NCBI RefSeq assembly: GCF_000069785.1
Contig: NC_010530.1
Location: 1,916,001 to 1,980,000, forward strand
DNA length: 64,000 nucleotides
Reading direction: 5' to 3'
Source of the DNA: Cupriavidus taiwanensis LMG 19424
Lineage (GTDB): Bacteria; Pseudomonadota; Gammaproteobacteria; Burkholderiales; Burkholderiaceae
Both the position numbers and the translations under genes were made by a program. The notes beneath the pieces are model-generated. The model did not search any database and was not told the DNA's origin. It saw only the letters and a program-made list of their open reading frames with translations. The first letter of the stretch is position 1. The number at the start of each line of letters is the position of its first letter. Of this stretch, positions 17,692-25,877 are shown piece after piece.

Positions 17692-19287
17692 TCAGTCGGC
17701 GGCCATCGCCGGTGCCGGGCTGCGGGTCAGCTTGATCGACGGCACCTGGCGCGCGCACCACACGCCCAGCGCGGCCGCAGCCCCCGCCACGATCAGACCG
17801 AGGTGGATGGAACCCACCAGCGACACGCGCGCCTGCTCCAGCAGCAATGCGCCATTGTGCCCGGCCTGTTCCAGCTGGCCGAGCAACGCCAGCTGCGATG
17901 CCTTGTCGATCAGCACCTGCGGGTCGGCCATGCGCGACGCCCATTGGGTGGCATTGGCGCCTGACAACGCCTGTTCAACGCTGCCGGTGTAGCTGCGCGT
18001 CACCAGCGTGCCCACGATCGCCGTGCCCACCATGCCGCCGACCATGCGCAGCGACTGCAGCATGGCCGTGGCGATGCCAAGGTGCTCGCGTCCCGCGGTC
18101 TGCTGCGCGAACACCGTCAGGTTGGGCATGATAAAGCCAAGGCCCAGGCCGCCAATCAGCATGATGCCCATCAGCACGCCATGCGGCATGCCGCGCGTGG
18201 CCTGCGACAGGCCCAGGCACGCCAGCGCCAGCATGCCGAAGCCGGCATAAAGCATGGTGTTCGGCCGGCGTATGCGGGTCACGATGCGACCGTTCAGGAT
18301 GCTGCCGACAGTGATGCAGACCACCAGCGGCGTGATCAATACCCCGGCCTCCTTCGGCGAATAGCCGAAGCCGCCCTGGAACAGCAGCGGCGCATACAAC
18401 AGCAGCGCAAACATGGTGAAACCAGCGAACACGGAAAGCTTGAACAGCGGCGCGAGCCCAGGATCGCGGAACATTTCGACCGGCAGGATCGGATTGGCGC
18501 AGCGCCGCTCCCACTGCCACAACACCACCAGTGCCACCGCCGCCACCACCAGCAGGCCCGCGGTGTAGGCGTCGAGGCCGCGCGCCGGCAACAGTTCCAC
18601 GCTCATCTGCAAGCTGCCGAGACCCGCCGCGATCAGCAGCGCCCCCAGCCAGTCCACCCGGATCGGCCCGCGATGCGCCTGCTGGCGCAGGTGCGGCAGG
18701 TAGCGCCAGGCGAACCACAGGCCCAGCGCCCCAACCGGCAGGTTGACGTAGAACACCGCGCGCCAGCCGTACCACTCCGTGAGCAGGCCGCCCAGCGACG
18801 GGCCGATCGCATTGGCAATGCCGAATGCGGCGCTCAGCATCACCTGCCAGCGCAGCCGCACATGCGAATCCGGAAACAGGTCGGCGATGCAGGCAAAGGC
18901 CGTACCGACCAGCATGCCGCCGCCAATGCCCTGCAGCGCTCGCGCCGCCACCAGGAAGGGCATGTTCGGCGCCATGCCGCACAGCGCCGACGCCACCGAG
19001 AACACCACGATCGAAGCCAGCACGAACGGCTTGCGCCCGTAGTAGTCGCCCAGCCGGCCAAACACCGGCACGGTGATCACCGAGGTCAGCAGGTAGGCCG
19101 TGGCCACCCATGCGTAGTACTCGAACCCTTGCAACTCCGCCACCACCGTCGGCAGCGCCGTGCCGACCACGGTCTGGTCCAGCGCCACCAGCATCACCAC
19201 GAAGGCCACGCCCAGCATGGCCAGCAGCGATTCGCGAAAGGGCAGGACCTGGCCGGTCGGCTGGGGGGTATGTGGTTCGAGGGGCAT
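17692..19287 (-). CDS. DHA2-family drug efflux transporter (EmrB/QacA type)
   Basis: A 531-residue, fourteen-helix major facilitator. The hallmarks are the helix 1 motif VALDQTVVGTALPTV, the loop motif GRLGDYYGRKPF, the antiporter motif C region GPSLGGLLTEWYGWRAVF, and a long loop between helices 13 and 14 (about residues 440-490). It should expel hydrophobic drugs or toxic metabolites in exchange for protons. Coupled with the MarR gene downstream, it forms a typical inducible resistance operon. Confidence 0.92.
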   Translation of the reverse strand: MPLEPHTPQPTGQVLPFRESLLAMLGVAFVVMLVALDQTVVGTALPTVVAELQGFEYYAWVATAYLLTSVITVPVFGRLGDYYGRKPFVLASIVVFSVASALCGMAPNMPFLVAARALQGIGGGMLVGTAFACIADLFPDSHVRLRWQVMLSAAFGIANAIGPSLGGLLTEWYGWRAVFYVNLPVGALGLWFAWRYLPHLRQQAHRGPIRVDWLGALLIAAGLGSLQMSVELLPARGLDAYTAGLLVVAAVALVVLWQWERRCANPILPVEMFRDPGLAPLFKLSVFAGFTMFALLLYAPLLFQGGFGYSPKEAGVLITPLVVCITVGSILNGRIVTRIRRPNTMLYAGFGMLALACLGLSQATRGMPHGVLMGIMLIGGLGLGFIMPNLTVFAQQTAGREHLGIATAMLQSLRMVGGMVGTAIVGTLVTRSYTGSVEQALSGANATQWASRMADPQVLIDKASQLALLGQLEQAGHNGALLLEQARVSLVGSIHLGLIVAGAAAALGVWCARQVPSIKLTRSPAPAMAAD

Positions 19288-19290
19288 TTT

Positions 19291-19326
19291 ATTGCGCGAT
19301 CAATCGTTGCATTGTCAAGAATTATA
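19291..19326 (-). promoter_or_regulatory. probable promoter and MarR operator of the efflux operon
   Basis: On the minus strand a perfect TATAAT (19321-19326) lies ahead of the efflux gene, with a weak -35. Between it and the start codon is an imperfect palindrome (19291-19313, arms ATTGCGCGAT and a partly complementary ATCGTTGCATT read across CAA). A repressor bound there would block transcription, the usual MarR arrangement. The assignment is inferred from position and symmetry. Confidence 0.45.
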
Positions 19327-19468
19327 GGGCAAGTCCGGAGGCCTTGCCGGATGGTGCGTGGTGCCGGTGTCGAGTTTGAAGCCGCTCTCCACAGCGCGCG
19401 CGTTTATCGCCTGAGCCGGACGGACTGGGCGTAACGTCTGGCTCAGGCGATGTACGTGCCGTGCGCGA

Positions 19469-22303
19469 CTACCACCGGATCCGCATGCCGAGGTTGCCGG
19501 TCCAGCCCTGGCGGTAATCGCCGGACACATCGGTCAGGTAGTCCACCTCCGCATACAGGCTGACACGTTCCTGCACGCGTGCCGCCACGCCCAGGCCGAA
19601 CTGCAGCGAGGTCGAGCCGAAGCGCGTGGGCACGGCCGCGCCGCCGTCGTACACGGTCTGGTCGGTGCCGGAGAACTCGCGCCACAGGTTGGCGCGCAGG
19701 TACGGTTCCACCAGGCGGCCGCCGGACTCGAAGGTGCTCTTCAGCCGCAGCCCGAGCCGCCCCACATAGGCGTTCGATTCACTGAAGCTGACCTGCGCCA
19801 CGCCGTCGTTGAAGCCGTTCATCGACATGTACTGCGCGATCAGCTGCGCCTGCGGCTCCAGCGTCAGCCTGCTGCCCAGCGGCAACGGATAGCCGCCTTC
19901 GAGCGACAGCGTGGTGGCGGTGCCGCGGGTGCTGCGGTCCATGCCGTCGCGCGACTTCATATCGGCCGACAGCCAGGTGACCAGGGCCACGGCGTCGGTG
20001 TACCAGTTGGTGGGCCCGATGTGGGTCCAGTAGGCGCCCAGGCTGTAGCCATCGATATCGAGCGAGCCGCTGAGCGCGCCGGACTGCGCCAGCGTGAAGC
20101 CGCGCACGTCGCCCTTGGCCCGCGCATAGCTGGCCAGCAAGCCGATGCGGTCCTGGTGTTGGTTGTCCCGCTGCCAGGTGTAGAGATCCTGCCCCAGCTG
20201 GAAACCGGCGATATGCCCATCGAGCTGCGGCGCTGCGCCGCCGCTGTAGCGGTTGTCGATGGTCTCGCCAAAGACGCGGCCCCAGCTGCCGGTCCAGCGG
20301 CCCTTGCCGGTCAGCAGCGACTGCTCGCCCTGGCGCTGGTGGAAGGTGTCGAGCGTGGTGATGGCCAGCTGTCGCGACGTTGCCACCACCGCGCCCTGCA
20401 CTGCCACCTCGGGGCGATAGATCGGCACTTCCATCGGCGTTTGCTGCGGCTGCGCCAGCACGATCGCGGGGGGCAGCACCACCGGAGCGCCCGGTGCCTG
20501 TTGCGGTGCCGGCTGTTGCGGATCAGCAGGCGCAGTGGGTGGCGGCACCACCGGAACGGTGGAGCGCAGGTACCAGTTCTCCTGCGAGCCGGCGCTGACG
20601 CCGCCCTTGTACAGGAAATACTGGTACGGGCCGGCCTTGACCGTCTGCGGCATGCTAAATGCCGCGGCATCGCTGGTGGCGCCGTTGGTGGCCTGGACCA
20701 CCATGATGCCGTCGGTGACCGTCGCCGCCCCGGCACCGCCGAGGTTGTTGACCGACAGCAGGGACTGCCCGCCGATGCGCCCCTGCGACACGATCAGCCG
20801 GTCGGCCGCGGCGCCGTCGCCGGCCAGCACCGCATCGACCTTCAGCGTGCCGCCGTTGCCGGTGTAGTTGCCGGCGATGGTAAGCCGGTTGGCGGCGCTG
20901 CCGCCGGTAAGGTCGATCGTGCCGGCGTTGGTTACGCTGGCAAGTTGCCCCGCCGTCATCGCGCGAATCGACGCCACCGTGCCCGGCACCGCCTTCAGCG
21001 TGCTGGTCGCATCGAGTGTCAGCACGCCGGTTCCGGTGCCGCTGTCGCCCAGCACCAGGTCACCGTCCATCGACAGGCCCGAGCCGCGCTGCAGCGCCAC
21101 CGACTCCCAGTTGACGAAACGGGCCACGCCGCCGGCCTGCGTGTTGTCCAGCGTCAGCGTATCGGTGCCGAGACCGCCGTCGAAGGAAGCGGTCGGCGCC
21201 AGCTGCGCGGCGCCGAGGTTGCGCAGCGTGGCGGTGTCGCTGTCCGGGCCCATGTCGATGCGGCCAAGGACGGTGCCGCCGCCATCCCAGGTCAGGGTGT
21301 CGCTGCCGAAGCTCATCAACGCCGAACCCTCCAGCCGCCCGCCGGTGATGGTGAGGCTATCCGTGCCGCCGCTGACGCTGATATTGCCGCCGATCACGCC
21401 GTCCGACAGGCGGATGGTGTCGTTGCCGAAACCCGCCACCAGGTTGCCGCGAATGGTGCCGCCCGACATGTCGAAGATGTTGTTGTCGAGTTTCATGTCG
21501 ACCCGGCCGATGGTGCCGCCGGTCATGGTTGCGACGTCGCCGTCTTCGAAGGCACCGACAATGGTGCCGCCGGACATGAAGAAGGTGTCACGCGCGTCCC
21601 CCTGCGCCAGCGAGCCGATCTGCCCGCCCGTCATGCGGAAATCGTCCGGCATATTGCCCTGCGTCACCGCACCGGTGATGGTGCCGCCGCTGATGACAGC
21701 CCGGTTGACGCCATCGCCCTGGCTGACCGCCCCCTGGATGGTCCCGCCCTCCATGGTGAAGCTGTCAGCGCCCGCGCCGAACTGCACCGCGGTGGCGCCG
21801 CTGCCGGCAATGCTGCCGCTGTTGACCAGGCTGCTGTCGCCGCCAGTCAGCGACACACCGGCGCCCGCCGTGCCGGTGATGGTGCCGCGGTTGACCACCG
21901 CGTTGCCGCTGCCGCCGCCCAGCACGCCGGTGCCGCCCGTGATCGTGCCGGCATTGGTCAGGGTGTTGCCGTTGCCGGCCAGCGAGACGCCGGCAAATCC
22001 CGCGGCCGCGGACGTCTGGCCGGCGTTGGTCAACGTGCTGGTATTGCGCAGCCGCACCGCATCGGCGCCAGCGACATTGAGCGCGGCGCCTTGCGCCACG
22101 CTGACGCTGACATTACTGGCCCCCGCGACGGCGTCGATCCGCTGCGGGTCCGGGTTGGGTGCTGTGCTGCTACAGGAGACGCTCTCGCCTGAAGCCGGGT
22201 TGTAGGGGTCGCCGGGACCGGTGGTGGTGACGCAGGCACTGTATGCCTTGCAATGAAAAGCGGATGCCGCCAGCAGCGACGCATAGACAAGATGTCTTGC
22301 CAA
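19469..22303 (-). CDS. autotransporter with beta-helix passenger
   Basis: A 944-residue type V secretion protein. A short signal peptide (ending near KAYSA) is followed by a passenger of about 550 residues made of repeated GG-T-I strands such as MSGGTIVGAF and ISGGTITGAV, typical of a right-handed beta-helix. A Pro/Gln-rich linker follows, then a C-terminal barrel of about 270 residues ending in the outer-membrane signature RIRW. It should be displayed on the surface, with adhesion or aggregation as the likely role. The start is a TTG with TTGGAG eight bases upstream; no in-frame ATG gives a better signal peptide. Confidence 0.92.
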   Translation of the reverse strand: MARHLVYASLLAASAFHCKAYSACVTTTGPGDPYNPASGESVSCSSTAPNPDPQRIDAVAGASNVSVSVAQGAALNVAGADAVRLRNTSTLTNAGQTSAAAGFAGVSLAGNGNTLTNAGTITGGTGVLGGGSGNAVVNRGTITGTAGAGVSLTGGDSSLVNSGSIAGSGATAVQFGAGADSFTMEGGTIQGAVSQGDGVNRAVISGGTITGAVTQGNMPDDFRMTGGQIGSLAQGDARDTFFMSGGTIVGAFEDGDVATMTGGTIGRVDMKLDNNIFDMSGGTIRGNLVAGFGNDTIRLSDGVIGGNISVSGGTDSLTITGGRLEGSALMSFGSDTLTWDGGGTVLGRIDMGPDSDTATLRNLGAAQLAPTASFDGGLGTDTLTLDNTQAGGVARFVNWESVALQRGSGLSMDGDLVLGDSGTGTGVLTLDATSTLKAVPGTVASIRAMTAGQLASVTNAGTIDLTGGSAANRLTIAGNYTGNGGTLKVDAVLAGDGAAADRLIVSQGRIGGQSLLSVNNLGGAGAATVTDGIMVVQATNGATSDAAAFSMPQTVKAGPYQYFLYKGGVSAGSQENWYLRSTVPVVPPPTAPADPQQPAPQQAPGAPVVLPPAIVLAQPQQTPMEVPIYRPEVAVQGAVVATSRQLAITTLDTFHQRQGEQSLLTGKGRWTGSWGRVFGETIDNRYSGGAAPQLDGHIAGFQLGQDLYTWQRDNQHQDRIGLLASYARAKGDVRGFTLAQSGALSGSLDIDGYSLGAYWTHIGPTNWYTDAVALVTWLSADMKSRDGMDRSTRGTATTLSLEGGYPLPLGSRLTLEPQAQLIAQYMSMNGFNDGVAQVSFSESNAYVGRLGLRLKSTFESGGRLVEPYLRANLWREFSGTDQTVYDGGAAVPTRFGSTSLQFGLGVAARVQERVSLYAEVDYLTDVSGDYRQGWTGNLGMRIRW

Positions 22304-22665
22304 GTTTGAATCTCCAAGGGGCGTTTTTTTATTCTGCGTTTTCAGGAGCAGACCGATAATATGCTTATTGAAACGCGCGTTCGCATTGAATGTTTCTTAT
22401 GCGCGATTTAAGAATATTTTTTGGCTTTTCCTGGCACCTGGAAATGATCCCCTGCACGGATCGCTTGCCGCGATATCCTTGTTTTTCGCGCAAGCATTGC
22501 CGCAATCCGTCCTTCCGCAACAACGAATCCCAAATTTCCTGAAAGAATTGCCGATCGAAATTCATGTTGACCGACAATCCGCCACAACAAGCACGCTTGA
22601 CGCCTGGATTTCCCGATAATCCGCAGTCGATATGGATAGTCGCAAGGCCCCGCTGGCCCGCGTGA
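22304..22665 (-). promoter_or_regulatory. AT-rich regulatory region upstream of the autotransporter
   Basis: This 360-bp stretch has no supported gene and is markedly AT-rich. On the minus strand TATTAT (22356-22361) could be a -10. A perfect inverted repeat TTCTTA-N9-TAAGAA (22394-22414) lies just upstream and overlaps TAAGAATATT, which resembles the RcsAB box. No good -35 is visible, suggesting an activator-dependent promoter. Confidence 0.4.
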
Positions 22666-23664
22666 TTATTCGGGCTGGATACCCGATTGCTTCACCAGAT
22701 TCCCCCAGCGGTCCACCTCCGTGCGCAGCCGGTCGCCGAGTTGGGCGGGCGTGGACGCTTTCAGGTCGATGCCCTGCGTGTCGAGCCGGGCCCTGGTCTG
22801 CGGATTCGCCAGCGCCGAGCGGACCTCGTCGGCAAGCCTGCTCACCACCGCCGTCGGTGTCCGCGCCGGCGCGACCAGCGCCCACCACTGGCTGACCTGC
22901 ATGCCGGGCAACCTGGCTTCGGCGGCGGTCGGCACGCCGGGCAGCGCGGCCACGCGCACCGGGCCGGTCACCATCAGCGCCGAGATCTTGTTGCCGCCAA
23001 GCAGGCTGCTGCCGCTTGCCAGCGTGGCGAAATGGCCCTTGACCAGTTGCGCGGAGACATCGGTCAGCGCCGGCGCCGAGCCGCGGTACGGCACCGGGTC
23101 GACCGGAATGCCGGCCTGTCCCTCAAGCATCTTCGCGGCCAGATGGCTGATCGACCCGTTGCCGCTGGTGGCAAGCTGCAACGGCTTTCCGGTCTTGCGC
23201 GAGTCCGCCAAAAAGCGCTGGATCTCTCCGGCACGATATTGCGCGCTATCCGCGAACAGGATCAGCGGCGCCTCGCCCAGCAGCGACACCGGCGTGAAAT
23301 CGCGCAGCACATCGTAGGGCATCTGGCGGAACACGGATGGCGCCACCGTGTGCGCCAGCTCGATCACGCCCAGCGTGTAGCCGTCGGGCGCGGACTTGGC
23401 CAGCATGTCGGCGCCGATACGGCCGGACGCGCCGGCGCGGTTGTCGACCACCACGGGCTGGCCCATCGATTCGCTCATGCGCTGCGCTACCGCACGGGCC
23501 AGCGCATCGGTACTGCCGCCGGCAGCCCAGGGCACGATCAGGCGGATCGGTTTTTCCGGATAGCCGGCCAGGGCCGGCGGTACGTGCAGCGCGAGGCAGC
23601 AGGTGATGGCAGTCAGCAGGTAACGCAGTGTCATGAAGGGTCTCCGCCAGGTCTTGAAGTTCAT
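22666..23664 (-). CDS. Bug-family (tripartite tricarboxylate) solute receptor
   Basis: A periplasmic binding protein of about 332 residues. A twin-basic N-terminus and signal peptide end near PALAG, followed by the Bug hallmarks YPEKPIRLIVPWAAGGSTD, VVVDNRAGASGRIGAD and DGYTLGV. Bug proteins bind carboxylated or amidic small molecules for TctAB-like carriers, but no tctAB genes are adjacent. The ATG overlaps the stop of the PLP enzyme gene (ATGA), implying translational coupling. A second ATG ten codons later has a better ribosome site and is the alternative start. Confidence 0.9.
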   Translation of the reverse strand: MNFKTWRRPFMTLRYLLTAITCCLALHVPPALAGYPEKPIRLIVPWAAGGSTDALARAVAQRMSESMGQPVVVDNRAGASGRIGADMLAKSAPDGYTLGVIELAHTVAPSVFRQMPYDVLRDFTPVSLLGEAPLILFADSAQYRAGEIQRFLADSRKTGKPLQLATSGNGSISHLAAKMLEGQAGIPVDPVPYRGSAPALTDVSAQLVKGHFATLASGSSLLGGNKISALMVTGPVRVAALPGVPTAAEARLPGMQVSQWWALVAPARTPTAVVSRLADEVRSALANPQTRARLDTQGIDLKASTPAQLGDRLRTEVDRWGNLVKQSGIQPE

Positions 23665-24833
23665 GCTTGTCCGGGATCCCGGTCGCCGCGCGCGGTCAGC
23701 ATCAGCATCACGGATTCGGTCTTGTCGATGCGCCCGTCGGCGCGTAATGCCTGCGCCGCGGCGAAGCCTGCGCCGGCGCACAGCTCCACCCAGAATCCCG
23801 CGGCGGCGAGATGGCGCGTGCCGGCGCGTGCCGCGGCGTCGTCGATAACCACAGCGCCGCCGCCCGAGCGCCTGACGGCCAGGACCTGCTGGGCCGTCAC
23901 GGTCGAGCCTGCCGTGGAAAATTGCCGCGTTGTGCCAGCGAAGTCGGCCTGCTGCGACGCGCCCGCCAGCACCCGTGACAGCCGCGGAAACGGCTCGACC
24001 GCCCAGAGGCGCGGCAGTGTCGACAGGTGCCCCAGCGCGACCAGGTCCCGCAACGCACTGTAGATGCCCCACAGCAGGTCGCCGCGTGCGGTTGGCACGA
24101 CGACATGGTCGGGTCGGCACCCTTGCGCGACCCACTCGAGCGCGACAGCCCGGTAGCCCTCCACGCCGAATACGGGGCTGCCTACCGCGGGCACGCTGTA
24201 GTTGGTCAGCGCAAACGCACCGTCCTGCCGGACGCGCCGGCGCACATGCGCCCAGCGCGCATGGCCGTCATCGCAGACCACGCGCCGTGCGCCGTAGTGG
24301 CGCAGCGCCGCGTCAAACACTGCTGGCAGCGCCTGGTAAGTCGCGACTTCGCACTCCAGTCCGGCGGCGGCGCAATAGGCCGCGGCCGAGACCGCGGCGT
24401 TGCCGCTGGACGCCAGCACTACCTCGCGCGCGCCCATGTCCAGTGCCCGGCTAATGGCTTGCGCCGACATGCGGTCCTTGTGCGAGCCGGTGGGGTTAGC
24501 GCCTTCATTCTTGATCCAGACCGACGCCACGCCCGCCAGCGACGCCAGGGCCGGCACCAGGACGCATGGCGTGGCGCCCTCGCCCAGGGACACGCCGTGC
24601 AGGTAGGGTTGCCAATGGCCCCATATATAACTTCCGCTTTTCGGTGCAAAATCCAGTGCCTGAGTGTCGTAGACCACTTCGAGACTGCTTGGCCGGCCGG
24701 CGTCCGCGCAGGCCGGGCAGCCTTCCGGCATATCGGCAATCGGGTAGCTGGTCTCGCATGTGATGCATCGCAGCACTTGCATTGCCGGATTGGAGAGCGG
24801 TTTCGCCGGAGACGGATGGCGGCTGGCGCGCAT
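23661..24833 (-). CDS. PLP-dependent threonine synthase-like enzyme with N-terminal zinc ribbon
   Basis: A 390-residue fold-type II PLP enzyme. Two CxxC knuckles (LRCITCETSY and GCPACAD, residues 22-42) form a rubredoxin-like zinc ribbon as found in some threonine synthases. The PLP lysine is in GSHKDRMSA (about 119), the phosphate-binding stretch is SSGNAAVSAAAY, and later Gly-rich loops are present. It could carry out a beta- or gamma-elimination/replacement on an amino acid; threonine synthase itself is not proven. With the Bug receptor after it and a divergent LysR, it looks like a small catabolic unit for an imported amino-acid-like compound. Confidence 0.85.
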   Translation of the reverse strand: MRASRHPSPAKPLSNPAMQVLRCITCETSYPIADMPEGCPACADAGRPSSLEVVYDTQALDFAPKSGSYIWGHWQPYLHGVSLGEGATPCVLVPALASLAGVASVWIKNEGANPTGSHKDRMSAQAISRALDMGAREVVLASSGNAAVSAAAYCAAAGLECEVATYQALPAVFDAALRHYGARRVVCDDGHARWAHVRRRVRQDGAFALTNYSVPAVGSPVFGVEGYRAVALEWVAQGCRPDHVVVPTARGDLLWGIYSALRDLVALGHLSTLPRLWAVEPFPRLSRVLAGASQQADFAGTTRQFSTAGSTVTAQQVLAVRRSGGGAVVIDDAAARAGTRHLAAAGFWVELCAGAGFAAAQALRADGRIDKTESVMLMLTARGDRDPGQA

Positions 24834-24907
24834 GGTAAAGGCCCGAGTGAGAGTGGCTCGAGTCTATGCGAAGCCAGGCCCGGGGTGAGCAGGCGCGCCG
24901 ATGATCG

Positions 24908-24923
24908 ACTTAAGTAAAACTTA
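24908..24923. promoter_or_regulatory. palindromic site upstream of divergent LysR and PLP enzyme genes
   Basis: ACTTAAGT is a perfect palindrome and overlaps AAGT-AAA-ACTT, a second inverted repeat. It sits between the two divergent genes, just before the preferred LysR start, as expected for a LysR autoregulatory operator. Confidence 0.45.
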
Positions 24924-24939
24924 TACTGCAGGAATCGAG

Positions 24940-25851
24940 ATGGAGACAGCCGCCGACACCGGCATCAGCGCCCGGCAGATCGAGGTGTTCCGCATGGTGA
25001 TGCGCCTCGGATCGGCACGACGGGCCGCCGAAGCGCTGCATATCAGCCAGCCCGCCGTGACGCAGATCGTGCTGCAGCTGGAAAAGGCGGCGCGGCTGAG
25101 GCTGTTCGACCGCAGCAAGGGGCGCATGGTGCCGACGCCTGAAGCGGCGTCCCTGATGGACGAAGTCGAACGCGTCTATGTCGGCCTCGACGCCGTGCAG
25201 CGCAGGATCGATCAACTGCGCGCCCATGAAGATACGGTGCTGCGCGTGGGGGTGTTGCACGCCATGGCGTCCAGCGTCGCGCCTGCGGCGGTGGCGGACT
25301 TCGTCCACCGCTATCCGCGGGTTCGTTGCCAGCTGGAAGTCGACAGCTCCAGGGGCTTGCGCGAGCGCTTGCTTCAGCGCGAACTCGATATCGCTTTCAT
25401 GGGCGACGAAGCGGACACCAGCGGACTGACCGCTTCCGAGTTCTATGCGGTGCAGGCGGTTTGCGTCGCGCCGGCGACGCACCCGTTCGCGGCGCGCGCA
25501 AAAGTGGGCATCGAGGATCTGGTCGACGTCCCGCTGATCGGCCTGGATGCCGGCGACCCGGCGCAACGACGGCTGCAGGCGTGCTTTGCCGAACTCGGCA
25601 TTGCGCCGCGTTTCGTGGCGACGACACCGTACAGCCATACGCAATGCTCACTGGCCCTGGCTGGCGCCGGCCTGGCCATCACCAATCCCCTGGTCGCCCG
25701 CACCTATGTCGCGCTCGGCCTGCGCAGCGTGCCCCTGGGGGTTCCCATCCGATTCCGCGCCATCCTCGCTTTCCATCCGAGCCTGGGTCAATCCACCGCG
25801 GCACAGCAATTCGTGAGCCTGTGCCGCCAGCGCCTGGCCGATCTGCAGTGA
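24940..25851 (+). CDS. LysR-family regulator of the PLP/Bug unit
   Basis: A 303-residue LysR protein with winged helix-turn-helix near the N-terminus (IEVFRMVMRLGSARRAAEAL, then HISQPAVTQIVLQLE) and an effector domain from about residue 90. The chosen ATG has AGGAATCGAG upstream, a good ribosome site; an upstream in-frame ATG would place the palindrome inside the gene and lacks such a site. The divergent arrangement with the PLP enzyme gene suggests that it controls that operon, probably with the imported compound as inducer. Confidence 0.9.
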   Translation: METAADTGISARQIEVFRMVMRLGSARRAAEALHISQPAVTQIVLQLEKAARLRLFDRSKGRMVPTPEAASLMDEVERVYVGLDAVQRRIDQLRAHEDTVLRVGVLHAMASSVAPAAVADFVHRYPRVRCQLEVDSSRGLRERLLQRELDIAFMGDEADTSGLTASEFYAVQAVCVAPATHPFAARAKVGIEDLVDVPLIGLDAGDPAQRRLQACFAELGIAPRFVATTPYSHTQCSLALAGAGLAITNPLVARTYVALGLRSVPLGVPIRFRAILAFHPSLGQSTAAQQFVSLCRQRLADLQ

Positions 25852-25877
25852 GGCACGCGCGGCACGGCGCGCGTGCG

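Noticed and set aside
20021..22192. Long open frame opposite the autotransporter
   Set aside because: It mirrors the repeat-rich passenger gene and has no recognisable domain.
22368..22619. Small open frames in the AT-rich region before the autotransporter
   Set aside because: No ribosome sites and no protein-like features; the region reads better as regulatory DNA.
25852..25877. GC-rich inverted sequence between the convergent LysR and kinase genes as terminator
   Set aside because: The stem is imperfect and no T-tract follows on either strand.
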